DNA of 64,000 nt from Streptomyces sp. AM 2-1-1 (GTDB taxonomy: Bacteria; Actinomycetota; Actinomycetes; Streptomycetales; Streptomycetaceae), in assembly GCF_029167645.1 (NCBI RefSeq), contig NZ_CP119147.1, positions 2,356,001 to 2,420,000 of the forward strand, given 5' to 3'. This document shows, piece after piece, positions 1-8,582 of the stretch. Numbering within the stretch: the first letter of the stretch is position 1; each line of letters opens with the position of its first letter. The notes under the pieces were generated by a model. That model saw nothing but the letters and a program-made list of their open reading frames with translations, was not told the origin of the DNA and did no database searches. A program made the position numbers and the translations under genes.

Positions 1-2156
1 TGATCGCGTACATGACGGCGGTGGGGATGGCGAGGCGCCCGCGCTGGCGGGTCGTGCTCTGGGTGGTGCTGCTCCTCGACGCGTTCGCCATGCTGGTGGG
101 CGGCTACACCACGCCGTTCTCGATCGTCCTCACCGTACTGATCGGCTGGACCGTCGCGTACGGGACGCTGTACGGGGTCGGTTCCCCGAACGTCAGGCCC
201 ACGGGCCAGCATCTGATGGCCGGCCTGCGGCACGTCGGTTTCAAGCCGGTCGCCGCCCTGCGCGCCGAGGAGACGCCCGACGGGCCGGACCACAACGACC
301 GCGGCCGGCGCTATCTGGTCACCCTGGAGAACGGCCCGCCGCTCGACGTGACGGTCGTCGACCGGGAACAGCAGGCGCAGGGGTTCTTCTACCGGGTCTG
401 GCGGCGGATCACGCTGCGCAGCCTCACCCAGCGGCGCTCCATCCAGTCGCTCCGCCAGGCCCTGGAGCAGGAGGCGCTGCTCGCCTACGCGGCCATCGCG
501 GCGGGGGCGAACGCGCCGAAGCTGATCGCCACCTCCGAGCTGGGCCCCGACGCCGTGATGCTGGTGTACGAGCACATCGGCGGCCGGTCGCTGGACTCCC
601 TGGAGGACGCGGAGATCACCGACGAGCTGGTGCGCGGGGCCTGGAAGCAGGTGCGGTCGCTCCAGTCGCGGCGGATCGCGCACCGCAGGCTTTCGGGGGA
701 CGCGATCCTGGTGGACGACCGGGGCACGGCGTACATCACCGATCTGCGCGGCGGCGAGATCGCCGCCGGTGACCTGATCCTGCGGATGGACGTGGCCCAG
801 TTGCTGACCACGCTCGGTCTGCGGGTCGGCGCCGAGCGGTCGGTGGCCGGGGCGCTCGCGGTGCTCGGTCCGGACGCGGTGGCGGGCTGTCTGCCGCTGC
901 TCCAGCCGATCGCGCTGAGCCGCTCCACCCGGGCGACCCTGCGCAGGCTCGCCCGCGAGCGGGCGCAGCGGGAGCGCGAGGCGGCACTGGAGGTGTCCGA
1001 CGCGGCCCGCCGGGAACGGGCGGAGTCGGTGGCCGCCACGGCCGCGGGTCCGGCCGGCCGGAAGACCGAACGGAAGTCCCAGCGTACGGAGAAGCAGGCC
1101 GAGAAGCGCGCCCTGGACGAGGCACGGGACGAGGCACGCGAGGAGGACCTGCTCACGCAGATCCGCCGCCAGGTCCTGCTGATCCGGCCGCAGGCCCCGG
1201 TCGAACCGGTCCGGCTGGAGCGCATCAAGCCGCGCACCCTGCTGAGCTTCATCGCCGGTTCCATCGCCGCGTACTTCGTGATCTCGCAGATCACCCAGGC
1301 CGACTTCGGCACGGTCGTGGAGCAGGCCGAGTGGGGTTGGGTGGCGGCCGCGCTGGGCTTCTCGGCGCTGAGTTACGTGGCGGCGGCGATGAGCCTGCTG
1401 GGCTTCGTCCCCGAGCGGGTGGCGTTCGGACGCACGGTGCTGGCACAGGTGGCCGGGTCGTTCGTGAAGATCGTGGCTCCGGCGGCGGTGGGCGGGGTCG
1501 CGCTGAACACCCGCTTCCTCCAGCGCCAGGGGGTGCGGCCCGGGCTCGCGGTCGCGAGCGTCGGCGCCTCCCAGCTGTTCGGGCTGGGGTGTCACATCCT
1601 GCTGCTGGCCCTCTTCGGCTATCTGACGGGTACGGAGAAGACGCCGGACTCGCTGACCCCGTCCCGTACGGTCATCGCCGGGCTGCTGACGGTGGCGGTG
1701 CTGGTGCTGGTGGTGACGGCGATCCCGTTCCTGCGGAAGTTCGTGGCGACCCGGGTGCGGTCACTCTTCGCGGGCGTCGTGCCGCGCATGCTGGACGTGG
1801 TGCAGCGCCCGCAGAAGCTGGCCACCGGGATCGGCGGCATGCTGCTGCTGACGGGGCTCTTCGTACTCTGCCTGGACGCGTCCATCCGGGCGTTCAGCGG
1901 CCCGGACGTACCGCAGTTGTCGTACGCCAGCATCGCGGTGGTCTTCCTCGCGGGCAACGCCCTGGGTTCGGCGGCGCCGACCCCGGGCGGCATGGGCGCG
2001 GTGGAGGGGGCGCTGACCCTCGGGCTCATCGCCGTCGGACTCCCCAAGGAGGTCGCGGCCCCGGCGGTGCTGCTGTACCGCGTGATGACCCTGTGGCTGC
2101 CCGTGCTGCCGGGCTGGATCTGCTTCAACCAGCTGACCCGCAAAGGCCAGTTGTAG
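1..2156 (+). CDS. Flippase-like integral membrane protein with kinase-like cytosolic domain (5' partial)
   Basis: The reading frame is open to the window edge (first complete codon at base 3, residues I-A-Y before the first Met at 12), so the true start is probably upstream. The visible part has two N-terminal membrane segments, a cytosolic domain with a degenerate protein-kinase-like pattern (VMLVYEHIGG, then IAHRRLSGDAIL and ITDLRGGEIA), a charged Arg/Glu-rich linker at about residues 315-385, and a C-terminal block of about seven membrane helices. That last block contains the GGxG and SAAPTPGGMGAVEG motifs of the lysylphosphatidylglycerol synthase/UPF0104 (TIGR00374) membrane domain. The family suggests lipid flipping or lipid modification at the membrane; the substrate cannot be told from sequence. 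The kinase-like part lacks an obvious HRD motif (it reads HRRLSGD), so catalysis is doubtful. Confidence 0.85.
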   Translation, partial: IAYMTAVGMARRPRWRVVLWVVLLLDAFAMLVGGYTTPFSIVLTVLIGWTVAYGTLYGVGSPNVRPTGQHLMAGLRHVGFKPVAALRAEETPDGPDHNDRGRRYLVTLENGPPLDVTVVDREQQAQGFFYRVWRRITLRSLTQRRSIQSLRQALEQEALLAYAAIAAGANAPKLIATSELGPDAVMLVYEHIGGRSLDSLEDAEITDELVRGAWKQVRSLQSRRIAHRRLSGDAILVDDRGTAYITDLRGGEIAAGDLILRMDVAQLLTTLGLRVGAERSVAGALAVLGPDAVAGCLPLLQPIALSRSTRATLRRLARERAQREREAALEVSDAARRERAESVAATAAGPAGRKTERKSQRTEKQAEKRALDEARDEAREEDLLTQIRRQVLLIRPQAPVEPVRLERIKPRTLLSFIAGSIAAYFVISQITQADFGTVVEQAEWGWVAAALGFSALSYVAAAMSLLGFVPERVAFGRTVLAQVAGSFVKIVAPAAVGGVALNTRFLQRQGVRPGLAVASVGASQLFGLGCHILLLALFGYLTGTEKTPDSLTPSRTVIAGLLTVAVLVLVVTAIPFLRKFVATRVRSLFAGVVPRMLDVVQRPQKLATGIGGMLLLTGLFVLCLDASIRAFSGPDVPQLSYASIAVVFLAGNALGSAAPTPGGMGAVEGALTLGLIAVGLPKEVAAPAVLLYRVMTLWLPVLPGWICFNQLTRKGQL

Positions 2157-2303
2157 TCCGGGGGCGCCTCCCGCACTCCGCGGGCCCCGGCGCCGGACGC
2201 GGCTCCCGGCGCCTGACCTCGTCGGCGGCTGGACTACCGTGGCCGCACACATGTCGTGCCGGGAGCGGCCCCCCGCCCCGGCGTCGGGGAGGACGACGAC
2301 ACC

Positions 2304-3872
2304 ATGCACCCACGTCAACGGACCCACCGCACCGCGGCCCTGGCGGGCGCGGCCCTGCTCACGGCGGTCGCCCTGGCGGGCTGCGGCGGCTCCCCCGAGG
2401 CCGCGCCCCCGGACCGGGAGAGCGAAACCGCCACGAGTCCGGCTCCCGACCCGCGTCCCACCGGCCGCCCGGCCGCGCTCGGCTCGCAGAAGCCCGACTG
2501 GAAGAAGTGCCGGGCGCCCGAGGGCGGCGACGCTCCCGGCAGCCGCTGGCGGTGCGCCACCGTCCAGGTGCCGCTGGACTACGCGAAGCCCGACGGGGAC
2601 ACCATCGGCATCTCCCTGATCAGACGCCAGGCGAGCGACTCCCGCGCCCGGATCGGTTCGCTGCTCTTCAACTTCGGCGGCCCCGGCGGATCCGGAGTGA
2701 GCATGCTCCCGCAGGCCGCGTCCGAGTACGGGAAGCTCAACTCCCGCTACGACCTGGTGAGTTTCGACCCGCGTGGGGTCGCCGCCAGTGAAGGGGTGGA
2801 CTGCCGGAGCGACGGGGCGACCGAAGCGGCCCTGAAGCGCGTCGACATGACGCCGGACACCCCGGCGGAGGAGGCGGCCTTCGTCGAGGACGGGGTGGAC
2901 ATGGGCGCCGGCTGCGAGAAGAACTCCGGCACGGTCCTGCCCCACTTGACGACCACCAACACCGCCCGCGACATGGACCTGATCCGCCAGGTGCTCGGCG
3001 ACGAGAAGCTGTACTACTTCGGCATCTCCTACGGGACGGAGCTGGGAGGCACGTACGCCGACCTCTTCCCCACGCACGTCGGCCGGGTGGTGCTGGACGC
3101 GGTCGTCGACCCCACCGCGGACACGGTCGGGCACGCCAGGAACCAGACGGAGGGGTTCCAGCGCGCGCTGGAGAACTACCTGAAGGACCGGGGCGAGGAC
3201 CCGGAGGCCGGGAGCGCGCGCATCGCCCGGCTGCTGGCGAAGCTCGACGAGAACCCGCTGCCGACCGACTCCGGCCGCATGCTCAGCGAGTCCCTCGCCC
3301 TCACCGGCATCGTGACCCCGCTCTACTCGAAGGACAGCTGGCCGGTGCTGACGCAGGCGCTCGACGAGGCGGAGAACAACGGCACCGGGAACACGCTGCT
3401 CGCACTGGCCGACTCCTACAACGGCCGTGACGACGCGGGGCACTACGACACGATGACGCAGTCCCAGCGGGCCATCTCCTGCGCGGACGACCGCGCGCGG
3501 CCGACCCTCGACGACGCGCGGGCGCTGCTGCCGGAGTTCCGCGAACTCTCCCCGGTCTTCGGCGCGTTCCTCGCCTGGGACACCGCCGGCTGGTGCGCGG
3601 GGTGGCCGGTCCCGGGGGAACACGACACCCCGGAGGCGAGCGCCCCGGGCGCGGCGCCGATCCTGGTGATCGGGACGACCGGCGACCCGGCCACCCCGTA
3701 CGAGGGGGCGAAGCGGATGGCGGACGAACTGGGCGAGGGCGTCGGGGTGATGCTCACCAACAGGGGCGAGGGGCACGGTTCCTACGGCACCGGCACCTGC
3801 GTGACCGACCGGACGGACGCGTACCTCCTGGACGGGAAGGTCCCGGCGGACGGATCGGTCTGCTCGTCCTGA
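2304..3872 (+). CDS. Secreted alpha/beta-hydrolase lipoprotein, tripeptidyl-aminopeptidase (TAP-like) family
   Basis: The start at ATG 2304 is preferred over the upstream ATG at 2256 because GGGGAGGA lies about ten bases before it and the protein then begins with a clean lipoprotein signal (HPRQR..., hydrophobic run, lipobox LAGC with Cys about residue 27). The mature protein is an alpha/beta hydrolase: oxyanion segment FGGPGGSG, nucleophile elbow GISYG with Ser about 242, Asp about 461 in TTGDPATPY and His about 491 in EGHGSYG. The C-terminal TAP-like domain places it with the mycelium-associated peptidases of Streptomyces (SlpD/SlpE type), which release N-terminal peptides from extracellular substrates. 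It should be anchored to the outer face of the membrane. Convergent with moeZ. Confidence 0.88.
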   Translation: MHPRQRTHRTAALAGAALLTAVALAGCGGSPEAAPPDRESETATSPAPDPRPTGRPAALGSQKPDWKKCRAPEGGDAPGSRWRCATVQVPLDYAKPDGDTIGISLIRRQASDSRARIGSLLFNFGGPGGSGVSMLPQAASEYGKLNSRYDLVSFDPRGVAASEGVDCRSDGATEAALKRVDMTPDTPAEEAAFVEDGVDMGAGCEKNSGTVLPHLTTTNTARDMDLIRQVLGDEKLYYFGISYGTELGGTYADLFPTHVGRVVLDAVVDPTADTVGHARNQTEGFQRALENYLKDRGEDPEAGSARIARLLAKLDENPLPTDSGRMLSESLALTGIVTPLYSKDSWPVLTQALDEAENNGTGNTLLALADSYNGRDDAGHYDTMTQSQRAISCADDRARPTLDDARALLPEFRELSPVFGAFLAWDTAGWCAGWPVPGEHDTPEASAPGAAPILVIGTTGDPATPYEGAKRMADELGEGVGVMLTNRGEGHGSYGTGTCVTDRTDAYLLDGKVPADGSVCSS

Positions 3873-3974
3873 CGCCGTACGGAGAGGGCACCCGCGACCG
3901 CGGCGGGGAAGCCCGGGTGGAACAGCGTCCCGGACCGCACGGGGACACAGGGGACGCAAAGGGACACAAGGAAA

Positions 3975-4008
3975 GGGACCCCGGCACGGACTTCCGTGCC
4001 GGGGCCCC
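3975..4008. terminator. Bidirectional hairpin terminator between hydrolase and moeZ
   Basis: An 11-bp perfect stem (CCCCGGCACGG with its complement) and a four-base loop, extended by three more pairs after one mismatch. It lies in the short gap between two convergent genes, so it can serve both strands. No T-tract follows, as is usual in Streptomyces. Confidence 0.7.
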
Positions 4009-4024
4009 TGCGCGTCGACCTGTC

Positions 4025-5203
4025 CTAGTAGACGGGCTTCGACGGCTCGATCTGGTTGACCCAGCCGATGACGCCGCCGCCCACGTGCACCGCGTCGGCG
4101 AAGCCCGCCGACTTGAGGACCGCGAGGACCTCGGCGCTGCGGACACCGGTCTTGCAGTGCAGGACGATGCGCTTGTCCTGCGGCAGGTCCTGGAGGGCGT
4201 TGCCCATCAGGAACTCGTTCTTCGGGATCAGCGTGGCGCCGGGGATCGAGACGATCTCGTACTCGTTCGGCTCGCGGACGTCGATGATCTCGATCTTCTC
4301 GTCGGCGTCGATCCACTCCTTGAGCTGACGCGGAGTGATCGTGGAACCGAGCGCCGCCTCCTGCGCCTCTTCGGAGACGACACCGCAGAAGGCCTCGTAG
4401 TCGATGAGTTCGGTGACGGTCGGGTTCTCGCCGCAGACCGCACACTCGGGGTCCTTGCGGATCTTGACCTGGCGGTACTGCATCTCCAGCGCGTCGTAGA
4501 TCATCAGCCGGCCGACGAGCGGGTCGCCGACGCCGGCGAGCAGCTTGATGGCCTCGGTGACCTGGATGGAGCCGATCGACGCGCAGAGCACGCCCAGCAC
4601 CCCACCCTCGGCGCAGGACGGGACCATCCCGGGCGGGGGCGGCTCCGGGTAGAGGCAGCGGTAGCAGGGACCGTGCTCGGACCAGAACACCGAGGCCTGG
4701 CCGTCGAACCGGTAGATGGAGCCCCAGACGTACGGCTTGTTCAGCAGCACGGCCGCGTCGTTGACGAGATAGCGGGTGGCGAAGTTGTCCGTGCCGTCCA
4801 CGATCAGGTCGTACTGGGCGAAGATCTCCAGCACGTTCTCGGCTTCGAGCCGCTCCTCGTGCAGGATCACGTTCACGTACGGGTTGATGCCCAGCACCGA
4901 GTCCTTGGCCGACTGGGCCTTGGAGCGGCCGATGTCGGCCTGGCTGTGGATGATCTGGCGCTGCAGGTTCGACTCGTCGACCTCGTCGAACTCCACGATG
5001 CCGAGCGTTCCGACACCGGCGGCGGCCAGGTACATCAGGGCGGGCGAGCCGAGGCCGCCCGCGCCCACGCAGAGCACCTTCGCGTTCTTCAGCCGCTTCT
5101 GTCCGTCCATCCCGACGTCCGGGATGATCAGGTGGCGGGAGTACCTGCGGACCTCATCGACAGTGAGCTCGGCAGCCGGCTCGACCAAGGGTGGCAGCGA
5201 CAC
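4025..5203 (-). CDS. moeZ: MoeZ: adenylyltransferase/sulfurtransferase (ThiF-rhodanese fusion)
   Basis: A 392-residue E1-like enzyme fused to a rhodanese domain. The ThiF/MoeB part has the nucleotide-binding loop GAGGLGS near residues 47-53, the R..RQ helix (NLQRQIIHSQ) and two zinc CxxC pairs (CYRC, CAVC). The C-terminal rhodanese domain begins near residue 285 and has its active-site loop CKTGVRS with Cys about 350. MoeZ-type proteins adenylate the C-terminal Gly-Gly of small sulfur carriers (ThiS/MoaD/CysO-like) and then transfer persulfide sulfur, supporting molybdopterin, cysteine, thiamine and thio-metabolite pathways in actinomycetes. The start is GTG at 5203 with a GAGG eight bases upstream. 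Full family length, no defects seen. Confidence 0.96.
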   Translation of the reverse strand: MSLPPLVEPAAELTVDEVRRYSRHLIIPDVGMDGQKRLKNAKVLCVGAGGLGSPALMYLAAAGVGTLGIVEFDEVDESNLQRQIIHSQADIGRSKAQSAKDSVLGINPYVNVILHEERLEAENVLEIFAQYDLIVDGTDNFATRYLVNDAAVLLNKPYVWGSIYRFDGQASVFWSEHGPCYRCLYPEPPPPGMVPSCAEGGVLGVLCASIGSIQVTEAIKLLAGVGDPLVGRLMIYDALEMQYRQVKIRKDPECAVCGENPTVTELIDYEAFCGVVSEEAQEAALGSTITPRQLKEWIDADEKIEIIDVREPNEYEIVSIPGATLIPKNEFLMGNALQDLPQDKRIVLHCKTGVRSAEVLAVLKSAGFADAVHVGGGVIGWVNQIEPSKPVY

Positions 5204-5233
5204 AGGAACCTCAACAATGCAGGTGGTCGGTTT

Positions 5234-5254
5234 CTACGTACTTCATCTACGTAC
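5234..5254. repeat. Direct repeat CTACGTAC x2 upstream of moeZ
   Basis: Two exact 8-base copies (5234-5241 and 5247-5254) spaced 13 bases apart, each containing the palindrome TACGTA. They lie 31-51 bases upstream of the moeZ start and just downstream of the spherulin-4 gene. They could be a paired binding site for a moeZ regulator; no protein is indicated. Confidence 0.4.
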
Positions 5255-5287
5255 GGTTGTTCTCCGGTAACACTGCCACGCCCCTGC

Positions 5288-6121
5288 TCATTCCGAGATA
5301 CCCGGTCCGATCCGCGAGACGATTTCGTCCCAGTAGCCGGGCAGCGTCGCGAATGGGTCGGTTTGTCGGCTCCGGCCGTCCCGGTCGGTGAAGAAGATCG
5401 TCCCGGCGCCCTGCCATCGCGCGATGCGCATCGCCTCGTCGAGGTGGGTGCGGGGGACGCCGTGGACGAAGTGCGCGAACCGTTCGGGCGGGTACTCCGC
5501 GGTCCACTGGGCCACTTGCGACCAGCGGTAGTCGGGCCAGCTTCCGCGGAAGGTGACCAGTTGGTCGGCGGCCTCGGCATAGCCGGGGTACGGATGGGTA
5601 CCGAGTCCCAGCACGATCCGGCCGCCGTCACCGTCCAGACCGCCCCGGGCCGCACCGTGCTGGGCCACCATCTCGTGCAGCGTCGCGGTGAGCCGGCGGA
5701 CCGCCGGGAGGCCGGCCCGCTCGGTGGGGCAGCGGCCGAGGTAGAAGCCCCCGACCCGGTACCAGTCCAGGAACCGCTGGGCGTCCACGACCAGATCGCC
5801 GAACGGCCGTGCCCCGTGGACCAGATCGAGATGGCCGAGCAGTCGGCCGCTCGGGGCGGCGGCGCCGGGAGCGGCCCCCCGCAGGGCGCGCTCCCGGGCG
5901 TTGTGCAGTTTTCCGGCGGCTTCCAGGCAGTGCGGATCGGGCCGGCTGCCCGGCCCGTCCGCGATGTCGAGGACCGCCCAGTGCAACGGCGTGCCGGGGC
6001 GGGTGAGCTCGGCCCACTCCGTCGGAGCGAGCAACGGATGGGCGAAACCAGGCACACCGAAACCCGTCTGCGTGGCGCCGCTCGTCCGGCGGGCGGTTCC
6101 CGCGCCGGTCAGATGCGGCAC
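5288..6121 (-). CDS. Spherulation-specific family 4 (spherulin-4, GH135/Sph3-like) protein
   Basis: A 277-residue protein that I assign to the spherulin-4 family from its TIM-barrel-like order: PGFAHPLLAP near the N-terminus, WAVLDIADGPGSRPD, LLGHLDLVHGARP, the strand-4 segment GGFYLGRCP and the closing segment GAGTIFFTDRDG. Fungal relatives (Sph3) hydrolyse galactosamine-containing polysaccharide. Here the position where I expect the acidic pair of active enzymes (pattern GxFxDE, from memory) reads G-R, so activity is uncertain. No signal peptide is visible, which is odd for an exopolysaccharide hydrolase. It overlaps the 3' end of the epimerase gene by 13 bases, implying co-transcription and translational coupling. 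Confidence 0.75.
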   Translation of the reverse strand: MPHLTGAGTARRTSGATQTGFGVPGFAHPLLAPTEWAELTRPGTPLHWAVLDIADGPGSRPDPHCLEAAGKLHNARERALRGAAPGAAAPSGRLLGHLDLVHGARPFGDLVVDAQRFLDWYRVGGFYLGRCPTERAGLPAVRRLTATLHEMVAQHGAARGGLDGDGGRIVLGLGTHPYPGYAEAADQLVTFRGSWPDYRWSQVAQWTAEYPPERFAHFVHGVPRTHLDEAMRIARWQGAGTIFFTDRDGRSRQTDPFATLPGYWDEIVSRIGPGISE

Positions 6122-7074
6122 GCCGCCTCCATCCAGATGTCGGCGAGGGACTCCTCCAGGTTGATCCGGGGGCGCCAGCCCAGCCGGTCGCGGGCGGTGC
6201 GCACATCGGCCTGCTGCCAGGCGCCGCAGCCGTCCGGGTAGGGCGAAGGGGTGGCGGCGAGGTGTTCCATGACCGACTCCGCGGAGGTGCGCTGGGCACC
6301 GATCGGGATGCGGCCCGGCGGCAGCTCCAGCTCGTGCAGCACACCGGCGAAACCGGAGACCCGGGCGAGGACGGCGGCGGCGTCGCGCAGCCGGACGGCC
6401 CGGCCGGTACCGATGTTGACGACCCCCTGCGCGGCGGAGAGCGAGGCGGCGTGCACGGCACGCGCCACGTCCCGTACGTCCACGAAGTCGCGCTGCACCC
6501 CGAGGCCGCTGAGCTTCAGCTCACCGTCGCCGGACTGCATCGCGCGGCGCATCGCCTCGGCGAGCCGGCCGAGCGGGGAGCCGGCCGGCGTGCCGGGACC
6601 GACCGGGGAGAAGACCCGCAGCACGACCGCGTCCAGCCCCGAACCGAGGACCAGTTCGGTAGCGGCGAGCTTGCTGACGCCGTACGGGCCGCCCGGGCGC
6701 GGCACGGCGTCCTCGGCGGTGGAGGAACCGGGTTGCGAGGGCCCGTACTCCGAGGCGCAGCCGACCTGGACGAGCCGCGCCCCGCAGCCGCTGCGGCGCA
6801 GGGCCTCGCAGACGGTGGCGACGGCGACGGTGTTGTGCCGGGTCAGCTCGCGGGCCTGGCCCCGGGTGGCCCCGGCGCAGTTGACGACGACCCCCGGGTG
6901 GACGGCGTCCAGGAAACGGGTGAGCGCCCCGGGACTGCCGCCCGCGAGGTCGAACCGGACGTCGGCGTCGTCCCCCCGGCCGAGGGCCGTGAGGTGGACG
7001 GCCGGGTCGGCCAGCAGGCGGTCCGCGACGAAGCGGCCGAGGAATCCGTTGGCGCCGAGCAGAAGGACCCTCAT
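6109..7074 (-). CDS. NAD-dependent sugar-nucleotide epimerase/dehydratase (extended SDR)
   Basis: A 321-residue extended short-chain dehydrogenase. The N-terminus carries the dinucleotide loop GANGFLG at residues 7-13, followed by VNCAGATRG and the catalytic Tyr-x3-Lys (YGVSK) with an upstream Ser. The start is the ATG at 7074, where the Rossmann strand begins directly (MRVLLLGANG) behind a GGGAG ribosome site; the frame runs open further upstream but without homology. Relatives interconvert or dehydrate nucleotide sugars such as UDP-GlcNAc or GDP-mannose. The neighbours suggest it supplies an activated sugar to the PelF-like transferase; the exact substrate is not readable from sequence. Confidence 0.88.
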   Translation of the reverse strand: MRVLLLGANGFLGRFVADRLLADPAVHLTALGRGDDADVRFDLAGGSPGALTRFLDAVHPGVVVNCAGATRGQARELTRHNTVAVATVCEALRRSGCGARLVQVGCASEYGPSQPGSSTAEDAVPRPGGPYGVSKLAATELVLGSGLDAVVLRVFSPVGPGTPAGSPLGRLAEAMRRAMQSGDGELKLSGLGVQRDFVDVRDVARAVHAASLSAAQGVVNIGTGRAVRLRDAAAVLARVSGFAGVLHELELPPGRIPIGAQRTSAESVMEHLAATPSPYPDGCGAWQQADVRTARDRLGWRPRINLEESLADIWMEAACRI

Positions 7075-7171
7075 CGTGCGCTCCCTGAGTGCCGGCGGCG
7101 GGGGGCCGGTGCGGCGGGTCGGCGGATCATGTCCGGTGTCTCCTTGATCGATGGGTGTGCGGTGCGGATGC

Positions 7172-7195
7172 TCCCGCGGCATCGGCTCCGCGGGA
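7172..7195. repeat. 8-bp inverted repeat between membrane protein and epimerase genes
   Basis: TCCCGCGG and its complement are separated by eight bases, within the 206-base gap between two minus-strand genes of the polysaccharide-like cluster. It could be an attenuating hairpin or a weak terminator that adjusts expression of the last two genes relative to the first two. No gene is supported in the gap. Confidence 0.35.
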
Positions 7196-7280
7196 CGGTG
7201 GGCGATTCGGACGGGCGAGGCGTCGCCCGGTACGGAGTGCGGTGGGGCGGTCGTGCGGTCACGGTCGGTCGCGCGCGGAG

Positions 7281-8582
7281 TCAGCGCCGGCGGTGGGCCG
7301 AGGCGCGGGCGAGCGCGACGGAGGCGTGCGCCAGCAGTCCGAGCGCGGCGCCCCCGCAGGCCAGGGCGGGTACGGCGCCGGTTCCGGCCACCGCGACCAG
7401 CGTGTCGACGGGCCGGGCCAGGAGGTCGAGGCCGGGCACCCGGCCGCCCAGCACCAGGACCGGGGCCGCCGCCTCGACCGCGCAGGCGGCGGCCAGCGCA
7501 CGGACGGCGGGGGCGGGGAGTCCGTGCGCGGTCTCCAGGCGGGCCAGGAAGAACAGCAGGCCGAGGGCGTAGGCGGAGAGCGGTACGCCGCGGCCGCCGT
7601 ATCCGAGGTCGGCGAGGAGCATGAGCGGCAGGAGGGCCGCGAGGAAGAGCGCGACGCTCACCAGCAGCACCGGCCGCACCCCGGCCCCGAACTCCTCCAG
7701 CACCCGGCTGCCGCCGAGTCTGCGCAGGGCGTGCACGGAGAAGAGGTGCGCGCACCAGGCCGCCGGGATGACGGCGAGGGAGAGGCCGAGGAGCGGAGCC
7801 GGGGTGCCGGGCCAGTGGCCGTCGGGGCCGCCGCTGAGGACCTGGGCGAGCAACTCCTCGCCGTACACCGCGTATGCGAGGAGCCAGCAGGTGTAGAGGG
7901 CGGTCCGGCCGGAGCCGGCCGGGGCACGCAGGGGACCGGCGGCCAGCGCGGACCGGAGCGCGAGGTGGACGAGGAGAGCGCCGGCGGCCGTCAGCGTGTT
8001 CCGCACGCCGTCACCGAGCACCCCCCCGGTCAGCCGGAGAACTCCCGCGGTGGCGAGGCAGGCGGCGCCGGGCAGCAGCGCGTACACGGGCCAAGCGGCG
8101 CGGTGGCCGGAGTCCTGGTCGTCGCCCCGCCGCTCGGCGGGCGCCCTGACCGGGCCCGAGGAGAGCCGGGGGACCCGGGCGTAGAGCTCCTCGGCCAGCG
8201 AGAAGACGTCCCGGTGGCGGTAGCGGGCGGCGGCCCGGTCGGTGAGGCCGTGCGCCTCCAGGCCGGCGGCGATCTCCAGCGGATCGACGGCGCGTTCGCA
8301 GAGTGGGCGGTGCCGGTCGAGCAGCAGGCGCACGGGATCGGCGGTCACCCGGTGTGCGGTGGCGGCATCGGCCCGCGCCGTCTCCTCCGCCGACGCTGTC
8401 CGCGCCGCGGAGCCGGCCGCCCCGGTGCTCTCCGCGCCGTCGGCCTCCGTCCGCCCGGCGGTGAGGGCGCCGCCCTCCGGCCCGCCGGGGGCGTGGGAAG
8501 CGCGGCCCATGAGGGTTCCTCCGTGCGGTTGGTCGCCGGGGACACCCTCGGGGATCCGGGGGTGGGCGTGGGGGTCACGCAT
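7281..8582 (-). CDS. Polytopic membrane protein of the PelF-like cluster
   Basis: About 433 residues. The N-terminal 150 residues are cytosolic and hold the segment LERAVDPLEIAAGLEAHGLTDRAAARYRHRD-type charged helix (seen at about residues 95-135; the visible text is CERAVDPLEIAAGLEAHGL). Eight to ten hydrophobic helices follow, ending in a short basic tail. I do not recognise a named family; by position it is a candidate polysaccharide exporter or synthase partner, although it is not obviously PelG. ATG at 8582 is chosen because GGAG lies twelve bases upstream; a GTG at 8591 would sit too close to it. The start overlaps the stop of the upstream glycosyltransferase gene by eight bases, pointing to translational coupling. 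Confidence 0.78.
   Translation of the reverse strand: MRDPHAHPRIPEGVPGDQPHGGTLMGRASHAPGGPEGGALTAGRTEADGAESTGAAGSAARTASAEETARADAATAHRVTADPVRLLLDRHRPLCERAVDPLEIAAGLEAHGLTDRAAARYRHRDVFSLAEELYARVPRLSSGPVRAPAERRGDDQDSGHRAAWPVYALLPGAACLATAGVLRLTGGVLGDGVRNTLTAAGALLVHLALRSALAAGPLRAPAGSGRTALYTCWLLAYAVYGEELLAQVLSGGPDGHWPGTPAPLLGLSLAVIPAAWCAHLFSVHALRRLGGSRVLEEFGAGVRPVLLVSVALFLAALLPLMLLADLGYGGRGVPLSAYALGLLFFLARLETAHGLPAPAVRALAAACAVEAAAPVLVLGGRVPGLDLLARPVDTLVAVAGTGAVPALACGGAALGLLAHASVALARASAHRRR

Noticed and set aside
1761..4445. Minus-strand open frame of about 890 codons antisense to the hydrolase lipoprotein
   Set aside because: Overlaps a lipoprotein with signal peptide and catalytic triad and the 5' part of moeZ; product is Arg/Gly-rich with no domain.
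7071..7262. 63-codon minus-strand frame between membrane protein and epimerase
   Set aside because: Arg/Pro-rich, overlaps the ribosome site of the epimerase gene, no homology pattern.
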